Below, piece by piece: positions 43,301-57,700 of a stretch of DNA of 64,000 bases. Under the pieces are notes generated by a model. That model saw only the letters and a list, made by a program, of their open reading frames with translations. It searched no databases and was not told the DNA's origin. The position numbers and the translations under genes were made by a program. Position 1 is the first letter of the stretch, and each line of letters begins with the position of its first letter. The stretch spans positions 9,186,501 to 9,250,500 of the forward strand of contig OW285190.1 of NCBI GenBank assembly GCA_935421135.1, in the 5' to 3' direction. Source of the DNA: Bugulina stolonifera (taxonomy: Eukaryota; Bryozoa; Gymnolaemata; Cheilostomatida; Bugulidae).

Positions 43301-45731
43301 TTAGCAGAGTCGCTTTGGTTATGTGATTATGACTCAGCAATTCTAATCGGCTGACTAGTTGTGAATCATTTAGGATATTTTTATACAATGCATTAGATCT
43401 ACTCAGTCCATCATCCTTCTAATGCTCTGTTAGATGCAGTAGTGGAGAAATTTGGATAGCCTTAGTTCCTTGTTTATGGTTGGGGTTTGGGGTAAGGGCG
43501 GTCAACCAGCAAAATATAGAGAAGACAACTTCTCCTGCTTCATTTTTGGCGAAGAACAAAGGCTATCTCAAATTTCTCCACTTCTGCACGTAACTTCTAA
43601 TGCTACACTGAAAGGGAGGCTGATAATTTATAATGCCTCTAAACTTACTGGCAGTGGTGATGGGTGAATCCACTGCAAATGTGCTGGAGACCGACTTGGT
43701 TTCTGTAATTTCAGTTGTTGATGTAGGTGATACAGGTTCATTCAAAATGACTGAAATTGAAAAGCTATATACAGAATCAAACTTTAAAAAGTTTTGGAAA
43801 CACAGACCTAATACTTTAAGTGTTCAAAACTCTACAAATACATGGAGATTGGCACATTTGCTTGCATAAGTTGAACTACAATGTATAACAGCATTAAGTG
43901 CCATACAATCATGTAGATACTCATGTAGGCTTGACACTTCTAAATGAGCTTATGAGGACTCATGGTGACATGCTAATGTATGTCTACTGATTTAATATTA
44001 CAACTTCTTGCATTAGAAACTGCAGGTCTACTTGTATTTGAATTACATTTAGATAACCTTCCTGAAGGTACAGCACAACTCACCTGAATATCTAATAAGA
44101 AACCCTGAAGCGGTCTCGAATGAGTCATCACTGTCTGTGGTAAACTGATACAATAGTGATGAAGCTGATGTTGATATAGGGAGGCTTATCGTCTCATATT
44201 CATATTGGTTACTCCGGTAGACTTCTCCGCAGTGATAAAGTGATACCAGATTTCCAGATATATTTTCAGAAATTTGTATAATATCAGGATTAGATGTGCA
44301 TGAATCATAGGGGCCAAGTGACATATGTAGAAACTCCAATTTGATTTCCTCTACCTGATCTCCAACATCTGCCACTGTGAGACTGCTATTTAAATTTTTG
44401 CCATAGCTTGAACTCCAGTCAAACTGTGAATGGCTAGCAATATAACCTCTTGGGGATGAAACGGCTGACACTTTAGTAGCAGCTGGCTTGAGTGAATAGA
44501 GTGGCAATGCTGCAACATACATAGGCATTCTTATCTTATACTGTCTAATTTTTATATCAAAAATTTCAAATTAACAATCTTTGAGAATATTTGTGTAATT
44601 TTACACTGGAATCAGGTATACATGTACGTAAATTACGAGGGTTTAAATACTTCTTATGCACGTTGAATATATTTACACATAGCTGCGCATTTTCAGAAAA
44701 GTAGGAGCATCCTTAAGAAATCCAATACTTTCACGCACAAGCACATGCACATGCACATGCACATGCACATGTACATGCACATGTACATGCACATGCACAT
44801 GCACCCATATGTTCAACAAGATCTACCAGCGGTAGATTAGAATTGTTTGACAAGGTGTAAAAAATAGCAATACCTGTAAAATGGAGTAGAAACCCAGATC
44901 TCTCAACAGGAGATAAAATTAACTTTACTCCGGGTTGCCATTGGTTAATCCTCAGAATACCATAAATACGCAAAGAACTTGTATTTCTGCTGCATTGCAG
45001 TTCTCCAACAATCGGTTCATCATTAGTGTCAGTTATTTCAAAGGTTGGATAGCAATTGTTCCAGTCAGATTTGACAATTTCCATTTCAAATACCAGACTC
45101 TGAGTACTGTTTATAATGATGTTAATCCCACAGTCTAGCTCTAGGTCATGATTGTTTGGATAGTTTGGGGTGGTTATATTGATAGTAGTTCCTATTGTAT
45201 ATCTGATGACCTGCTTAGGCTCCATGCAGAACTTGGTTACAGCTTCACAATCTGTGAAATAGCAACTTAATAAAATAATAACTCTACAATTAATTTGCTA
45301 TACATGTAATTGTTTCATAAGAATGTCCTATTATGCTGGCAGACTGTATACAATACTGTAATACAATACTGTAATACAAACCAGTTACACTTGGGCAATA
45401 CAATGCCACATATTGCAACCTATTTGGCCCACTTATCCCATGTACGTGTAGCGGATGTTCCCAATAATATGCTTGAAAAAATAACAGTGGAAAGTGTACT
45501 AGAAAATTTTTCCGACACACTATGCCACGGGACACATGGTGGCTATAATAGATGTGAAATTCAATTTATATTGTACTTACGCATACATGTACATGACTAC
45601 ATGCACATGTTGTACCATAGGAGAGTGTGAGCTAGTATACGTGCATATTACTTACCAGTAAGTACGTTGAGTACAGATACACATGTAAGCAATGCTTTAG
45701 TAGAAGCAGCTAGTCTCTGTTTGTACTTCAT
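40377..45731 (-). CDS. Receptor D: two CUB domains, TM helix, YEEI tail
   Basis: Eight exons: 45731-45656, 45251-44874, 44509-44084, 43750-43649, 42295-42100, 41534-41479, 40888-40744, 40485-40377; 496 codons including TAG, phase kept throughout. Signal peptide (MKYKQRLAASTKALLTCVSV), CUB1 (TTPNYPNNHD to GFLLHF), CUB2 (ALPLYSLKP to GFLIRYS), Thr/Ser stalk, TM helix (VIIIPITVLIIVGISIGLTV) with RSRRN, VPIYEEIG at about Tyr403, YYSYPRLGA, and a last exon NQSHGVYVLEAYVEDNLPL. It is the most complete unexpanded member and gives the ancestral plan against which A, B, C and F can be read. The gene uses split stalk and TM exons like A, unlike the fused exon of B and C. Ligand unknown. Confidence 0.87.
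44731..44805. repeat. CACATG hexamer array in a gene D intron
   Basis: About twelve hexamers of GCACAT/ACATGC type with some GTACAT variants, in the intron between the CUB1 and CUB2 exons, about 70 bp from the CUB1 donor. Confidence 0.85.
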
Positions 45732-48700
45732 CTTTCCCTTAGCCTTGTTACACTAAATAGCTGGTGATGTCATCTCATATCTTTCAATATTTAATGTTAC
45801 ATGTAATTAATCCCTCTTTCCCCAAGATTATGAAACACTGACAGGAACCCATATGGCTCCATGAACAGGAAAACATATGCCTAAGTGTTTATGACTATTC
45901 ATTTATCAATAATATTTCCTTGTAACTAAAAATTTCACCCACACATGCTCCCAATAAAATCATTATAAATCACACATGTTACACTTGAATAATGTATTAT
46001 TATCATGCAGTGCTATGACTCATATAGCAAGATGTTACAAATCAATTGATTTGAGTCAATCTCAGTTTGTTTTAGTTGAATGGATGCAGCTGAAACTGCA
46101 GGACATTTTCCTTGTTTCAGAAATTATACAGCATAATACCTTTGTCTTAGTAGAAAGGTACGATTTGATAAAGTGCGATCTAGCTATAAAATGTGTTTTT
46201 CTTGATGAATCTTTTTGCGGTGAAACAAAAGAAAGCATTTTAGCATTTGACTTTTTTGCAAGAAGTTTGCGGTTTGTCCATTTTCCAGCCTCCTAATCCA
46301 ACATTCAAAACTGTTTGCCTCGATCATTGCAGATCATCTGCATTCTTCTACTTGCAGAGGTCAGCACTGGGTAAGTGCGAATTATCCAGTGAAAGTCACA
46401 CTCAGCATACAGTGACCGATGCTTTTTATTTGAGACACGCTTCCTTCCTCTGCCTGTCTGTCCAGATATGGTGTTGGTGTCAAGCTCACATTTGCTGGTC
46501 GTTAAGAGACCTGTCTTAGTACAATCAACTGCCAAAGCTATTTTTCTCTGGAAGTTTGCTTGGTTGTACAGGGGCGTAGGTTAGAAAAATTGAGTGGGGA
46601 GGCAGAAAGTTGGGTGGGAGGGGGGTGCGGGGGTGGGGTGCGGGCACCCCCCTCAAATGCACGCGCAGCGGAAAATTTTCAAATCTCACTCTCTGAAGTG
46701 CAAAAATTAGACATAGCAGCATGTTAGTTCTAGCATCACTACAACAAGTACTCATTACTACTTCTGCTTAATAAAGTTACTACTACTTGCAACAGGAGTG
46801 AAAGTGTTACAGTACTATTACTAGTTAGTAGAATTTTATAATAACTACAATACTGCATGATTGTATATTTTTACAAAGAGTCCATAGGCGCAAGTGTATT
46901 TTTTAAATTAAGATTTTCAATTTTAGTAGCTAATCAACAACTGTTGTCATTATAAATTAATTATTTAAAATAAAATGTATTTAAAATAAATATTTTTGCA
47001 AGAAAAGTGTGGTAGCCTATTAAAGTTAAGATAATATTAATAGTATAATTATATTTATTATATATAAATTTAAAATTAAAATATTTAATTATTATTGTAT
47101 TATATTATTTTTAAATTAGTATTTTTCCTTTACAATACATATTTAGTTGTTAGTAGTGAATGTAGCAGTAGAGTAGTAGTTGTCAGTGGAGTGGCAATGG
47201 CTGGAATAAATAACTAAAATGAACGCAAACACTTTTAATTATATTAAAAGAAAAAATCATAAATATTTTTAAAAGAAGCCAAGATAATATTGGAATTAAA
47301 TTTCATGCATCTGCTCGTAGTCAGTGACAGGGAAGAAACCACCTCGTTGATAGCAGTGACTTACAAATTGATTTACCTGATTCAACTGTTCACTACTTTC
47401 ACTTTCACATTTATTATTTTCTCCTTGGTATAAATAACTATCCATAAAAATATTTATTCATTCATTCACAAGATCGCATGTTTTTAACCTTGGCATAACC
47501 ATAGAGTCTTTTAGCAGGGTACACAGTTTTATGGGCCTCTTTGTGTGCCACTTGCAATGTAGTGATTATTCCAAGATTACTGGTTATTGTTACGCAGCAA
47601 CACCATAGAGTTATAAGTAAAGTGATAACGCCATAGAGTTAAAACTAGAGTGATAACGCTTCGGTCGCAAACCGGAAATGAAGCAAATATTAAGGGAAAC
47701 AGTGTCACATTTTCAAAAGTAGTGTTTTTAGGCCACTTTATTTTGAAAACAAGGGCGGCAGTGCCTCCCTGCCGCCCCTTAAAATACGCCCCTGTTGTAT
47801 TAGTAAAAAATCAGGTACTGCCTCTCATTAGAGAAATCTAGCGCCATATTCGGGACTACTTTAAACCAGATAAACAGCTTGTCCTAACTAATTAATTAAC
47901 TTACAGAGAAATACTATTTTTACCGGTAAAATGTCTAAAGCCTTGGAAATACTATGCAACATGCTATGTCAACACACAGTGCCACTAAAAGCACCTTTTA
48001 ACCACCCACAATTTGCTATAGCACCAATTGGATTTGTGTTTTACAAGCACTTCGCGCTTGGTCTGCAATGCAAATCTCACTGAATTAGTTGCTCGCTTCG
48101 GATGGCTTTTGTTCATGTACAACTATGGTCGTGCATGTGCATGACCTCTAGTGGCATGTTACAATGATTCCAAGAGGAGTTGTGATCCCTTGCATTAAGA
48201 AGACAACTCCAAGTCCACAGCCCGAGTTCCAACACCAATATGTTGGGTGGGGGGGGAGGGGGGGGGTCAGGTAGCCACCCTGCCCTTGGTAAGAGTTGAG
48301 GGCCTAAGGTCACGGCCCCACCCCAGCAGCGATGGTCCTAGCACCAACCGGAACCGAGACCCTCACCGGTGGGAACACTAGGTGTTCCCTTCCAGAGTTA
48401 GGCTTGCCACAGTTCCCGCTTGTGCAATTTTACCTCTGAATGCCTGACCTTTGTAATTGTTGACATAAATTACATGAAGTTAATTTTCTGAATAGACAAA
48501 ATATAATAATATACATCTTATGTTAGTTATGTATGCTTTAAGTTCTTCGTATTCGCAATTATACAGGCAACTCTCTTGATTCTCTCTTCGCTGTTCTGTC
48601 TAATCAAATTATATTGAAGTGGCACTCAAAATGGGGCTTTGAGGGCTAAATGCTATCATTTTACTATATTTTCGATACAAAACCAGTAGTAATGTTGGCA

Positions 48701-48756
48701 CAATATTATTGCAGAGTTACAAAGGTATGGCTCAACAAAATTAGCATCATGTAAAG
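45732..48756. other. Region between gene D and the UNC93 gene
   Basis: Gene D promoter side and UNC93 3' side. The main content is the inverted-repeat element at 46569-47794. Around 48235-48260 there is a G-rich run, and at 48371-48389 a short hairpin (GGGAACAC TAG GTGTTCCC) in a locally GC-rich patch. No gene found. Confidence 0.5.
46569..47794. mobile_element. 1.2-kb inverted-repeat DNA element, non-autonomous
   Basis: Left end CAGGGGCGTAGG, right end reverse-complemented CAGGGGCGTATT: a 10-bp perfect terminal inverted repeat. TTGTA is present directly outside both ends, a short target duplication (8 bp would be normal for hAT). Both sub-ends carry G/C-rich sequence (GGGTGCGGGG left, GCCGCCC right), while the middle is very AT-rich. 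No transposase frame. Confidence 0.7.
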
Positions 48757-51700
48757 TTACAACTTTTTAGTTTTTCTTTTCTCAATGATCTCTACGACGA
48801 CATAGCCCACAAATCCAGCTACCAAGACAGACAGCAAGGTACTAATCTTTGCAGGCATGCACAGATGATTCTGTATCGCAAAAGATATGATGTATCCTGA
48901 GACCCGCAAGAAGACGTTGATGGATATAGCTGACTGTCCGTCCTCTTTGAATAGAACCCCATAAAGTGCTAAAACACAATGAAATGAATCTTTGATCTTT
49001 ACTACAAATAGTTATCACTTTGGTACCTACATGAGCGTCAATTAGCTACAGCCAGCAATATCTTTTGAAATTAAAGTTTTAATAGAGACTATAACATATC
49101 TAGGTAATTGATAACTGAGTGGAGGAGTTAACTCCAATGAGCATGAGTATGGAAGTTTTGGTAACACAATCAATTTGTAGTAATTCAAAAATTTGTGAAA
49201 AGTGCAAGTGGAGTATCAGGTACAAAATACAATGTATAATGTATTTTTAGCAAGGAAGTTATCTTTGAGCATTATACAATACATTATACAATATATAGAA
49301 AATGGCCATACCTCCTAACACAAAGTATAATGATTTTTTTACTATTAATTATCCAGTAGTCAAATTCTTAATTTATAACTACTTACCATCTATCTGAACG
49401 GATAACAAGGCATCGGCCAAACCAAAGAGACCAGCAAATATAAAATGCATGTAAATGTCCTCAGTTGATACTTGGTAGAAAAGTAGAGGGAGCAGTGAAG
49501 ACACGTTTATTAGAAATGCTGTAACAAAGAACGAAACAATTACATGTACTATTGCAAACCAGAGTAAGGTATTGGACAACAAAACTCCAAAGAGAAATGT
49601 TGTTTTATGTACATCTACCATACATATATTAAAACATAAGGGCTTCTAACTCCACCTATATATAGCAACCTCCTTCTTTATGACTCTACTTACCTAGGGT
49701 GAACATTGCATATCTTCCAACACGTTCTGGCTGACTTCACTTACCTAATGTGAACATTACATATCGTTCAACATATTCTGCAAACTTCCCAAATAATATG
49801 GATCCTACTCCGTCTATTGCACTGTAACACATTCCAACATATCCAACCCACCAACTGCCAATTGGACAAGTGATGAATGCCTACAAAGTGGATAATATAT
49901 GGAAATGGTTTATGTATAGATATAGAATAGTCAAACATCAATGTTTTACCATTCCCGAATTCAGTGGCACTGACTACTGGTTAGCCTAAATCTATGGGAA
50001 AAAGAGATCTACTATCTAGAGCAGTGGGAGGGGAAGGGGAGCGAGTGGGAGTGAGAGGGGGGAAGCAGGCCTAACCTACGCACTGTAAACATATGACAAG
50101 GTAGTGCAGTGTCTATGAGAGACTCCCAGGGCTCAAATAGCGTCTCCTATAGCTATTATGTAGATAAAACTAGCAGAAGCCTAACCTACAGCTGTGGAGA
50201 GGGATTGGACTGCTGTGTCCTAGTACTAGCCAAAATACTTTACTTAGAGAGACCCAAGCACAGGGAGTACCTGATATGTACATTGTTGTTAGCAGTAAAC
50301 AGTAAGGAGCTGTGTAAGTTCAGCTACAATGTAAGTAAGAGAACAGCAACCTACAGACAAGGTCTACTTACTTATCATGTAGCAACGAGATATAATCGGT
50401 CGCTTTGTTCACTTCTATTACATGTATTTTCATTCTGTGAGTCACTTTTGATAACTAGGTGAGTTTTAATTTAATAAATATATTATTTCTATTTATTAAA
50501 TTGAATTAAAATAAATTATTTTTATTAAGTTCTATGCAAATTTGAGTCATCTCGGCACTGGACCCTGAAGTATCACGGCCCTGTAAAGTAGCACATCCAG
50601 TCCCTTCGCTATATTAATAGTAATTTATGTGTTTTCTATAGTTTCCATGTCATACTTACTTCAGAGTAATCAGCTAAGAAAGTGGCACGCATCATTCCAC
50701 CAAGTATGGTTAGAGGAATCAACAGTAATATTCTATAGTCTTTCAACATAGCGAGTGTTGAAAAGACTTTGTCGAGTTGCCAAGCTTCCGTAGAGCAAAC
50801 CACTTTCTTGTCTTTCTCACTTGGCAGTTGTTGAACAAAGATCAGTATTATGAACATTCCAACCAAGGAACAGCATAAGTAAATTCCTGTCAGTGTGTAC
50901 AACTACAAGAAAAATCGAAAATATCCATAATATTTAGTCATACACTTGCTGATATTTATAATTAATTATTAATAATTTCTTATTAAAATTGAAGAATGAC
51001 ACCCAAGTTTGTTGAAATTTGCTTGTACATTGTATATAAATAATAACATGCACATGTACATCTTTAAACACCATGACAACGAACTATAATGAAAATGAGT
51101 GTATTTGATAAAAGGTACTCATTATAAATTAAATAAAAGGGGCAGTATTATACCCACCTATGTTGTTTTACTTATCTGTTCTGATACAAAGGTAAAAACT
51201 GAGCATGAAGCTACTGTACATGCCTGCAACTGTACATTGTATATTACTTATGTGTATTAGGTCAAAAATTATTAGATATAATACATATACAGTGTATAAT
51301 ACATACATGCACATGTATACATACCTGTTCTTTTGATGGTCCTTGAAGATGCGTGTTGTTTGCAGCATTTTCTGGACAAAAATTTTTACCACACAGAGAA
51401 AGCTCCTGAAGTGAAAGAAAGTTGATGCATTACATTGTATGTCAAGCATAGAATTCTAAATTAAAATAAACTTACAGTACGGTTTCAGCTAGGTAGATAG
51501 GGTCGTTGCAATTTAAATTTTAGGCACAGGCCAACTTACTAAAACATTATCAGAGACTTTTCATTCTAGGAACTACTACAAGTTGTCTGTCCCTGCAAGG
51601 CATGGAACAGACAACTTCAAATAACTCTGTACGAGTTTTGGCTTCCAATGATCGTTACCCAAAAAAATCAAACATACATGTACATACTAGTATATGCATG

Positions 51701-54700
51701 TACTTCGCTCAGCAAAGCAATCAAGTTAAGACAAGGTAGTGCAATTACGGTGAAAAATATGTTTAATTACTTGAGAGTTATAGTCTCTTGAGGGGCAGTA
51801 CCGCTCAGGATACAACGATGCAAGCTACCTCACTTACCAGATCAGAGATTGCTTTTGTCGTCAGTGTAAAATTGCTGGGTGTTAGAACTCTGCTAGAAAT
51901 GAGATTCCCCCAAATTGGAGCTGAAAAATAAAAAAATTATTAGCAACAATCAGGTATAAATGTAAAAAAGTGGCACTAAGTCATAGTACATGGTTGATAT
52001 AAAATAATACAAAATTTAGGCACATTTGCAGGTTGTGAAAGAGATGAGTCAGCTTAAATTTAATGGAACCTGCCTGGAACCTAATCTACACTATCAGCTT
52101 GCATAGGCAAATAGTTTATCCATAGCACTAGTCCCAGCCCAGAGTACAACTGATATGAAAATTGAGGGAAGGCGACTTCTTTGCAAAAAATGGCTGCCTA
52201 GACCCAAGGTTTGCTGCAATGCTATAGGAGCTCAATTACAAAGTTTGTATGTCTTCAGTACACTTACTAATACAGTAAATCTGTTATTTTATCTAGAATA
52301 TCTCTTGTAAGTACAATGTAGGTTAGTACGCTGGCATAAATAATCAAGGAAATAGTAGTTAGCCTAAGATGCAGCAGTAAATAGATTGTATATATTCTGT
52401 TGTTGCTAAGAAATGTCTTAATTGGGGAACAATAATGACTTTTGACATATTCTGTAAGCTTTTCTAGAGGCGAGGGGGGGGGGGGAAATGGGCTAGTTGC
52501 ATGTGAAGTAAACGAAAAGAGAGAAAATTGGACATGGGGATATGAAGGCATTATTACACTCATAGTTATGCACTACAATACAGTCATGTACATGTACATG
52601 TAGGTGAATAATTACCTTAATAATAAAACATGTAACATGGGCACTTGTGAATGTGAAGGAAAAGCCAAGTCCACTGAAACTTATGGTGTATAGCCCTGTA
52701 TATGATATATGTATGACCCCAAACTGTATACTGTAAGGGGTGTAATGAGTATATGTCGTACTAGGAAGAAGTGTAGGGAATGATTTTGTATCTAGTGTAT
52801 CGCAGTGTTCAATAGCAAGTATTTTATTTAGTAGTTCGATGATACATGCCTAAAATGCAGCCTTGCAATGAAGATTTTGTTGACAAGGGTTCACCATTGA
52901 ACACTTTACCAGCAAAAAGACTCTTAGAAATTTAAGAAAATCTTATAATGTAGAAGGTTAGAAAGTCAAACAAGCTCAAAATGTTATCGGTCAGCTAGCA
53001 GTCAGTGGTTTTGCTGACATATAAGTTTGATACTACCAAAGTTATGTTTAATTGGGGTTCAGGTTGACTGCATTGTTACAGGACGACTGGGTAGTTGCTC
53101 CGTAACATCTAGTCTCAAATACGGGGTATGACAAAGTGCCCTTTAGTTTTAACCAACTTTGAGCCTGTCCTTACTTTAGTATAAAAGAATACATAATTGC
53201 AGAGGCTTTTGTCGTAGGCTGATGTAAATTATGGATGGCATGGCACTGGTAAACCACACAGTATATCTCAGGCTGATTATACCAGCCAGGACGGTTAGTA
53301 AGGTTTTAAACAATGCATATAATTTCAATAGAATGGACGGGATTAATTGCATTTGTAATAAGTATCAAATCATCATCAAGTTATTCATAGTATTTACCAG
53401 CTTTGTAGATGCACCCTGAGAGTCCGAGGAAAAGACTTGTGGCAGCATGATTAGAAATCCCTTTAAGGCGAGCATAATCATGGGCAATCTATAACATACA
53501 ATTGATGTTTTAGTGAATAATGATCTAAGCCTAGTTTACAAAGGTGCCAGAGTTTAATGTATTAATATTTTAACATCATAGTTGTTAGAAAAAGGTTCGT
53601 AGTGTAGTGACAGCTGGATGGGGGGGGGGGGGGCGGAGATGAAAGAAAAATGTCAGCCGGGTAGCGCTAGACAAGTGTCTGCTCTGCGTGGCCCAGCCAG
53701 AACAGTGCTACACACGTCAGGAAAAGAGGTTGACTGCTGGGCTTGGTTGTGCGGTTTTGGGGTGATGGGCTTTCAACGAAGAGAGAGACTGGAAGGCGGC
53801 TGCGCAGTCAAGGTTGCTTTTGCACGACTCAATTCACCAGACTGAGTGGATTCTTAGCAGATTCAGCGCAGTGTGTGCACGAGTCATGAGTAAACCTCTG
53901 CGTTAGAATTAGGTGCCAATAATAGCCCTGAAGAAGTCCTAGAACTGCGAGTCCAGAGACCACTCGTAACCTACTGCTGGTAACAAGCAGTAAGATACTG
54001 CATAGTTCAAGAGTAGAGAGCTCTTTATTAAACAAAGGTCAACAAGCGATTAGCAACAAATCAAAATTGTGTTAAATATACACAAAAAATAGTTCCAGAC
54101 TGAGGCCAGGAGGTTCATTGGGTACAGACGCATGTCTATGACTGAAAATGATGTGCTACGTACCATAATTAGTCTTGGATCATAATTATGCAGAAAAAAC
54201 GCCGCTGTTATGTATAAGATCAAAGAGAACTACCCACGTTAGGTAACTAAGATTGTCAGATATTTGTTTCCTTACTACAGAAGACATGGTACCAGGAAGG
54301 TTAAAAGAAAAGACTTGGGAAAGTCTATGGCATATCTTTTACATCATAGGCCATAGCACTTCGGGTCCTTTCACATTTACTACAGCTCTAATTTAATGAA
54401 TGAGTAGCTTGACAAGGAACTTAATCATTGAGGCAGGCATAGTTGTGCAAATGCAGGTGAATAATCAATCTCATTGGCATAGCGCGACACAAGTATCACT
54501 ACTCATTTGTCTGTTTTGTATGTGTGACATTTTAACGCAGAACATCTTTATAATAGCTTGAAGTAACCCTCCACACACTGTCATATCCGCCCCTGGCATG
54601 TACAATGTTAGTTAGGAGACACGAGATGAATTGAATTGCTAATGCGCTGTAGATTCACGCATGAAACAATAACAGTATTGTCTAACCATATAGCAAAAAA

Positions 54701-57700
54701 TCCTTCAGTCAATTATACTACATCTACATGTAGGTGAGAACTTTTGAATAGTCCCTCTGTTAAAAGAGAGTTCAGTATCTGTGCATATAACATATCAAAC
54801 CACTAACCATGTTAATATAATAGAGGTCAGCTACAAGTATAGCTCCGCTCGGAGCCATTATCAAGGCAGCAGGTATAAACAGTTCCCAGCCAGGATGGAA
54901 GTATGCTGCCGTGAATAAGATGTAGCTCACCATTGACAGGAGTATGGTCCTCTTGGCACCTGCATATTTGATTATGAGCAAACAGGTGAAAGCAGCATTA
55001 ATATGGGTGACAGGAACTAATCAGCATGAAGCTGTGCTGTAGCAACTGCTTTACTGATAATGAGTGACATCGGTAAAGAGTGGCAGTCGTCACCCACATA
55101 TGCTCCTAGTAGTTTTTGACTACATATAGTCTGTTAGCCACAGCACAGAATAATACAGAAGTTATTGCTTGCTACATTACTTTGGTAGCCCACCACATTA
55201 CAGATTTACATGTAAGTATTAGTAACAATGTGCCGGCATGTATTATAATGTACATGTAAATGCTTTTCAGCAATCCAAATATTTAGTAAATGCCAGCCTA
55301 TTGCTGAATTCAATCTCTACTACAATAACCTGTTGTCATGACAAAGGATATTAGTGTAGGAAGAACTCAGTTGAAAATTAACAAGCTGCGTATTCATGTT
55401 GTAGGCATTTTCATAGAATCAATGAGAGCTATATAACACATATGAATTAATTTACATACCTAATATTTGAAGAAGGGGTGCGGCTACCAGCATAGCGAAT
55501 ATCGCCTGTCCACCATTTATAATAGCAAATATGGCGATTCCCATTCCTTCCTTTGCAAATAGACTTGACTGCAGCTGCTGTAGTGCTTGGTATGCTCCGA
55601 ATGGAAATATGAGCCCAAAATCTAGAGCTAAAGCATTTCTCCATATCTATAGTTACATTTAAGTACGGCATAAGTGTGTATAATTCTGACATTGTAATAG
55701 TACCAAGGTGACTGACAATTTGAGAGACTGGGTCGATTTTACATGAATTCAACACAGCCAGGGTTCTTCGGTGAGATTAAAATTGGAAAGGTTGTCTTAT
55801 CAATAAGGTATGGCTTCACCCCAGCCAAATTTCTCTAACTACCACAAGATTAAAGATCTAAGGCTACATGGAAATATGGGTAGCTGAGGTCTGAGGTGGT
55901 GCAACATACAGATCATAGTTCAGGAGAGAGGGAGTCAGAACCAGCTGACCAATCAAGAAGGACTAGGACTAAGGAGAGAAGTGGCAGGTCCAACCCAGCA
56001 AGACTGCAATTACACAACAAAGTATTGTGCTGACTAAGAGAAAGAGCTGGGCCCAAAGGTACCAATGGAGTCCTCAGAGTTGGTGCAAGACCTGGTGGCG
56101 TAAGATGGACTCCTATAATAGCCAGATAAACTAGCAGGGGCCAAACACTACAGCTGTGGAGAAGAGTTGGACTGCTGGAGCCTGATACTAGCCATAGACT
56201 GTACCTGGGAAGATCCAAAGCCTGGGTTGAGTGCCTGATACCCAACTGTTAGCGGTGAACCAGGAGAGACTGCATAGTTAAATGCAGTATTGAGCACAGT
56301 CTACATACAACTGAAGTCTGAAGGCAAAATTGAGCTACTTATATACTAATTCTAGTTTTGGCTTGAGGCCAAATGGTAGTCAGGTCATCTCAAACCAAAA
56401 TGGGTCAACTCAGTCAAACAGTGTTAGTGCCCAAAAAGGAAGCAAAATCATGCACAAAATATACAGTAATTGTAGGACTATTGCAAGGTATATGCAGTGT
56501 ATGTAAGTGATGATCTACTAGACATCAGTAGGAATTGTACAGTAAAAGTATGCAAGTACAGCAGAGATCAATGTGTGCAAGGAACGCATGCAATAATATA
56601 GGCAACTACTGTAAATGTTTTTGTGGTCAAATTGGTGGAAGGGGTTTGGGGGGGGGGGGGGGAGAGAGGTAGCACAATAAAATATTACATGACTGTATAT
56701 TTGCACTAAATACCTAAATATAATATGTGTCGCAAATAAACCATAAATAAGTAGGTGTACCATGCTGAGCACTACAAAGTGTACACTATTACAACTTTGA
56801 TATTATTTTGACTACCTACTACTACACAATATGTACCTTAAAGAATTGAGTTGTTATACAGGGTAGCACACAGCCAGCACACCACATGCACCAGTAGTGT
56901 CTTCGCGACCTAAATTTCAGACACAGGACCACTGGCTAAAAGATTTTCTACCATACATCTGCCACAGGGTCGCGAACACATCAGACTAGGCCAAAAGGAA
57001 AACCTTCATTTTCGTGCGAATGAGTCAGGTGTGCTGATGAGCTAGGGATATTCTCGTCCGGCCAAGCAAAATCCCAGGCTGGATGGCCATCTTGTGATTT
57101 TTATTTGCGACCCGAGTCCATCCAAGAGGCCGAAAAGACACTATAGGTATTGACCAAAGACCAATGGCCAAAGAAATCATTTTTGAGTTGGAAAGTAATT
57201 GCTTGTACACAGTACAACTGACCCACAAGCCGACATGCCATAACATGCCTTGGACCGACCCTGCTCCAGGTCCAACCTATTTTAAACAACAACACTAGCT
57301 GCAATGGTCTCCAGTTTCCTAGCCCTGCCTGTCAAGAACGCAGAGCAAATAAAAAGATTAATTTTACTATAACTGATTTACTACAGACAATGCAGCACCT
57401 TATACAAAACAGTCTGGGAGACCAATGGTCATCAGCCTATAAATTATGTCCTATATATATTTTATCAGGCAAATCTCCATATTCAATGTATTATCACCTG
57501 GATCAATATATCATCAGGATTGCAATGTATAAAGAATTCAGAGGTGGCACGACAAAAAAGGTTGGCCCATCAATGTTGGAATGGAATTGTGATGTGGACA
57601 AAAAAGTTGTTACAAGACACAACACAGTATAATAAAACCATTGTAGTTGATGTTAGGGCAGCTAGATAGCTATTAATGTACATGGATTTAGGTTCATAAG

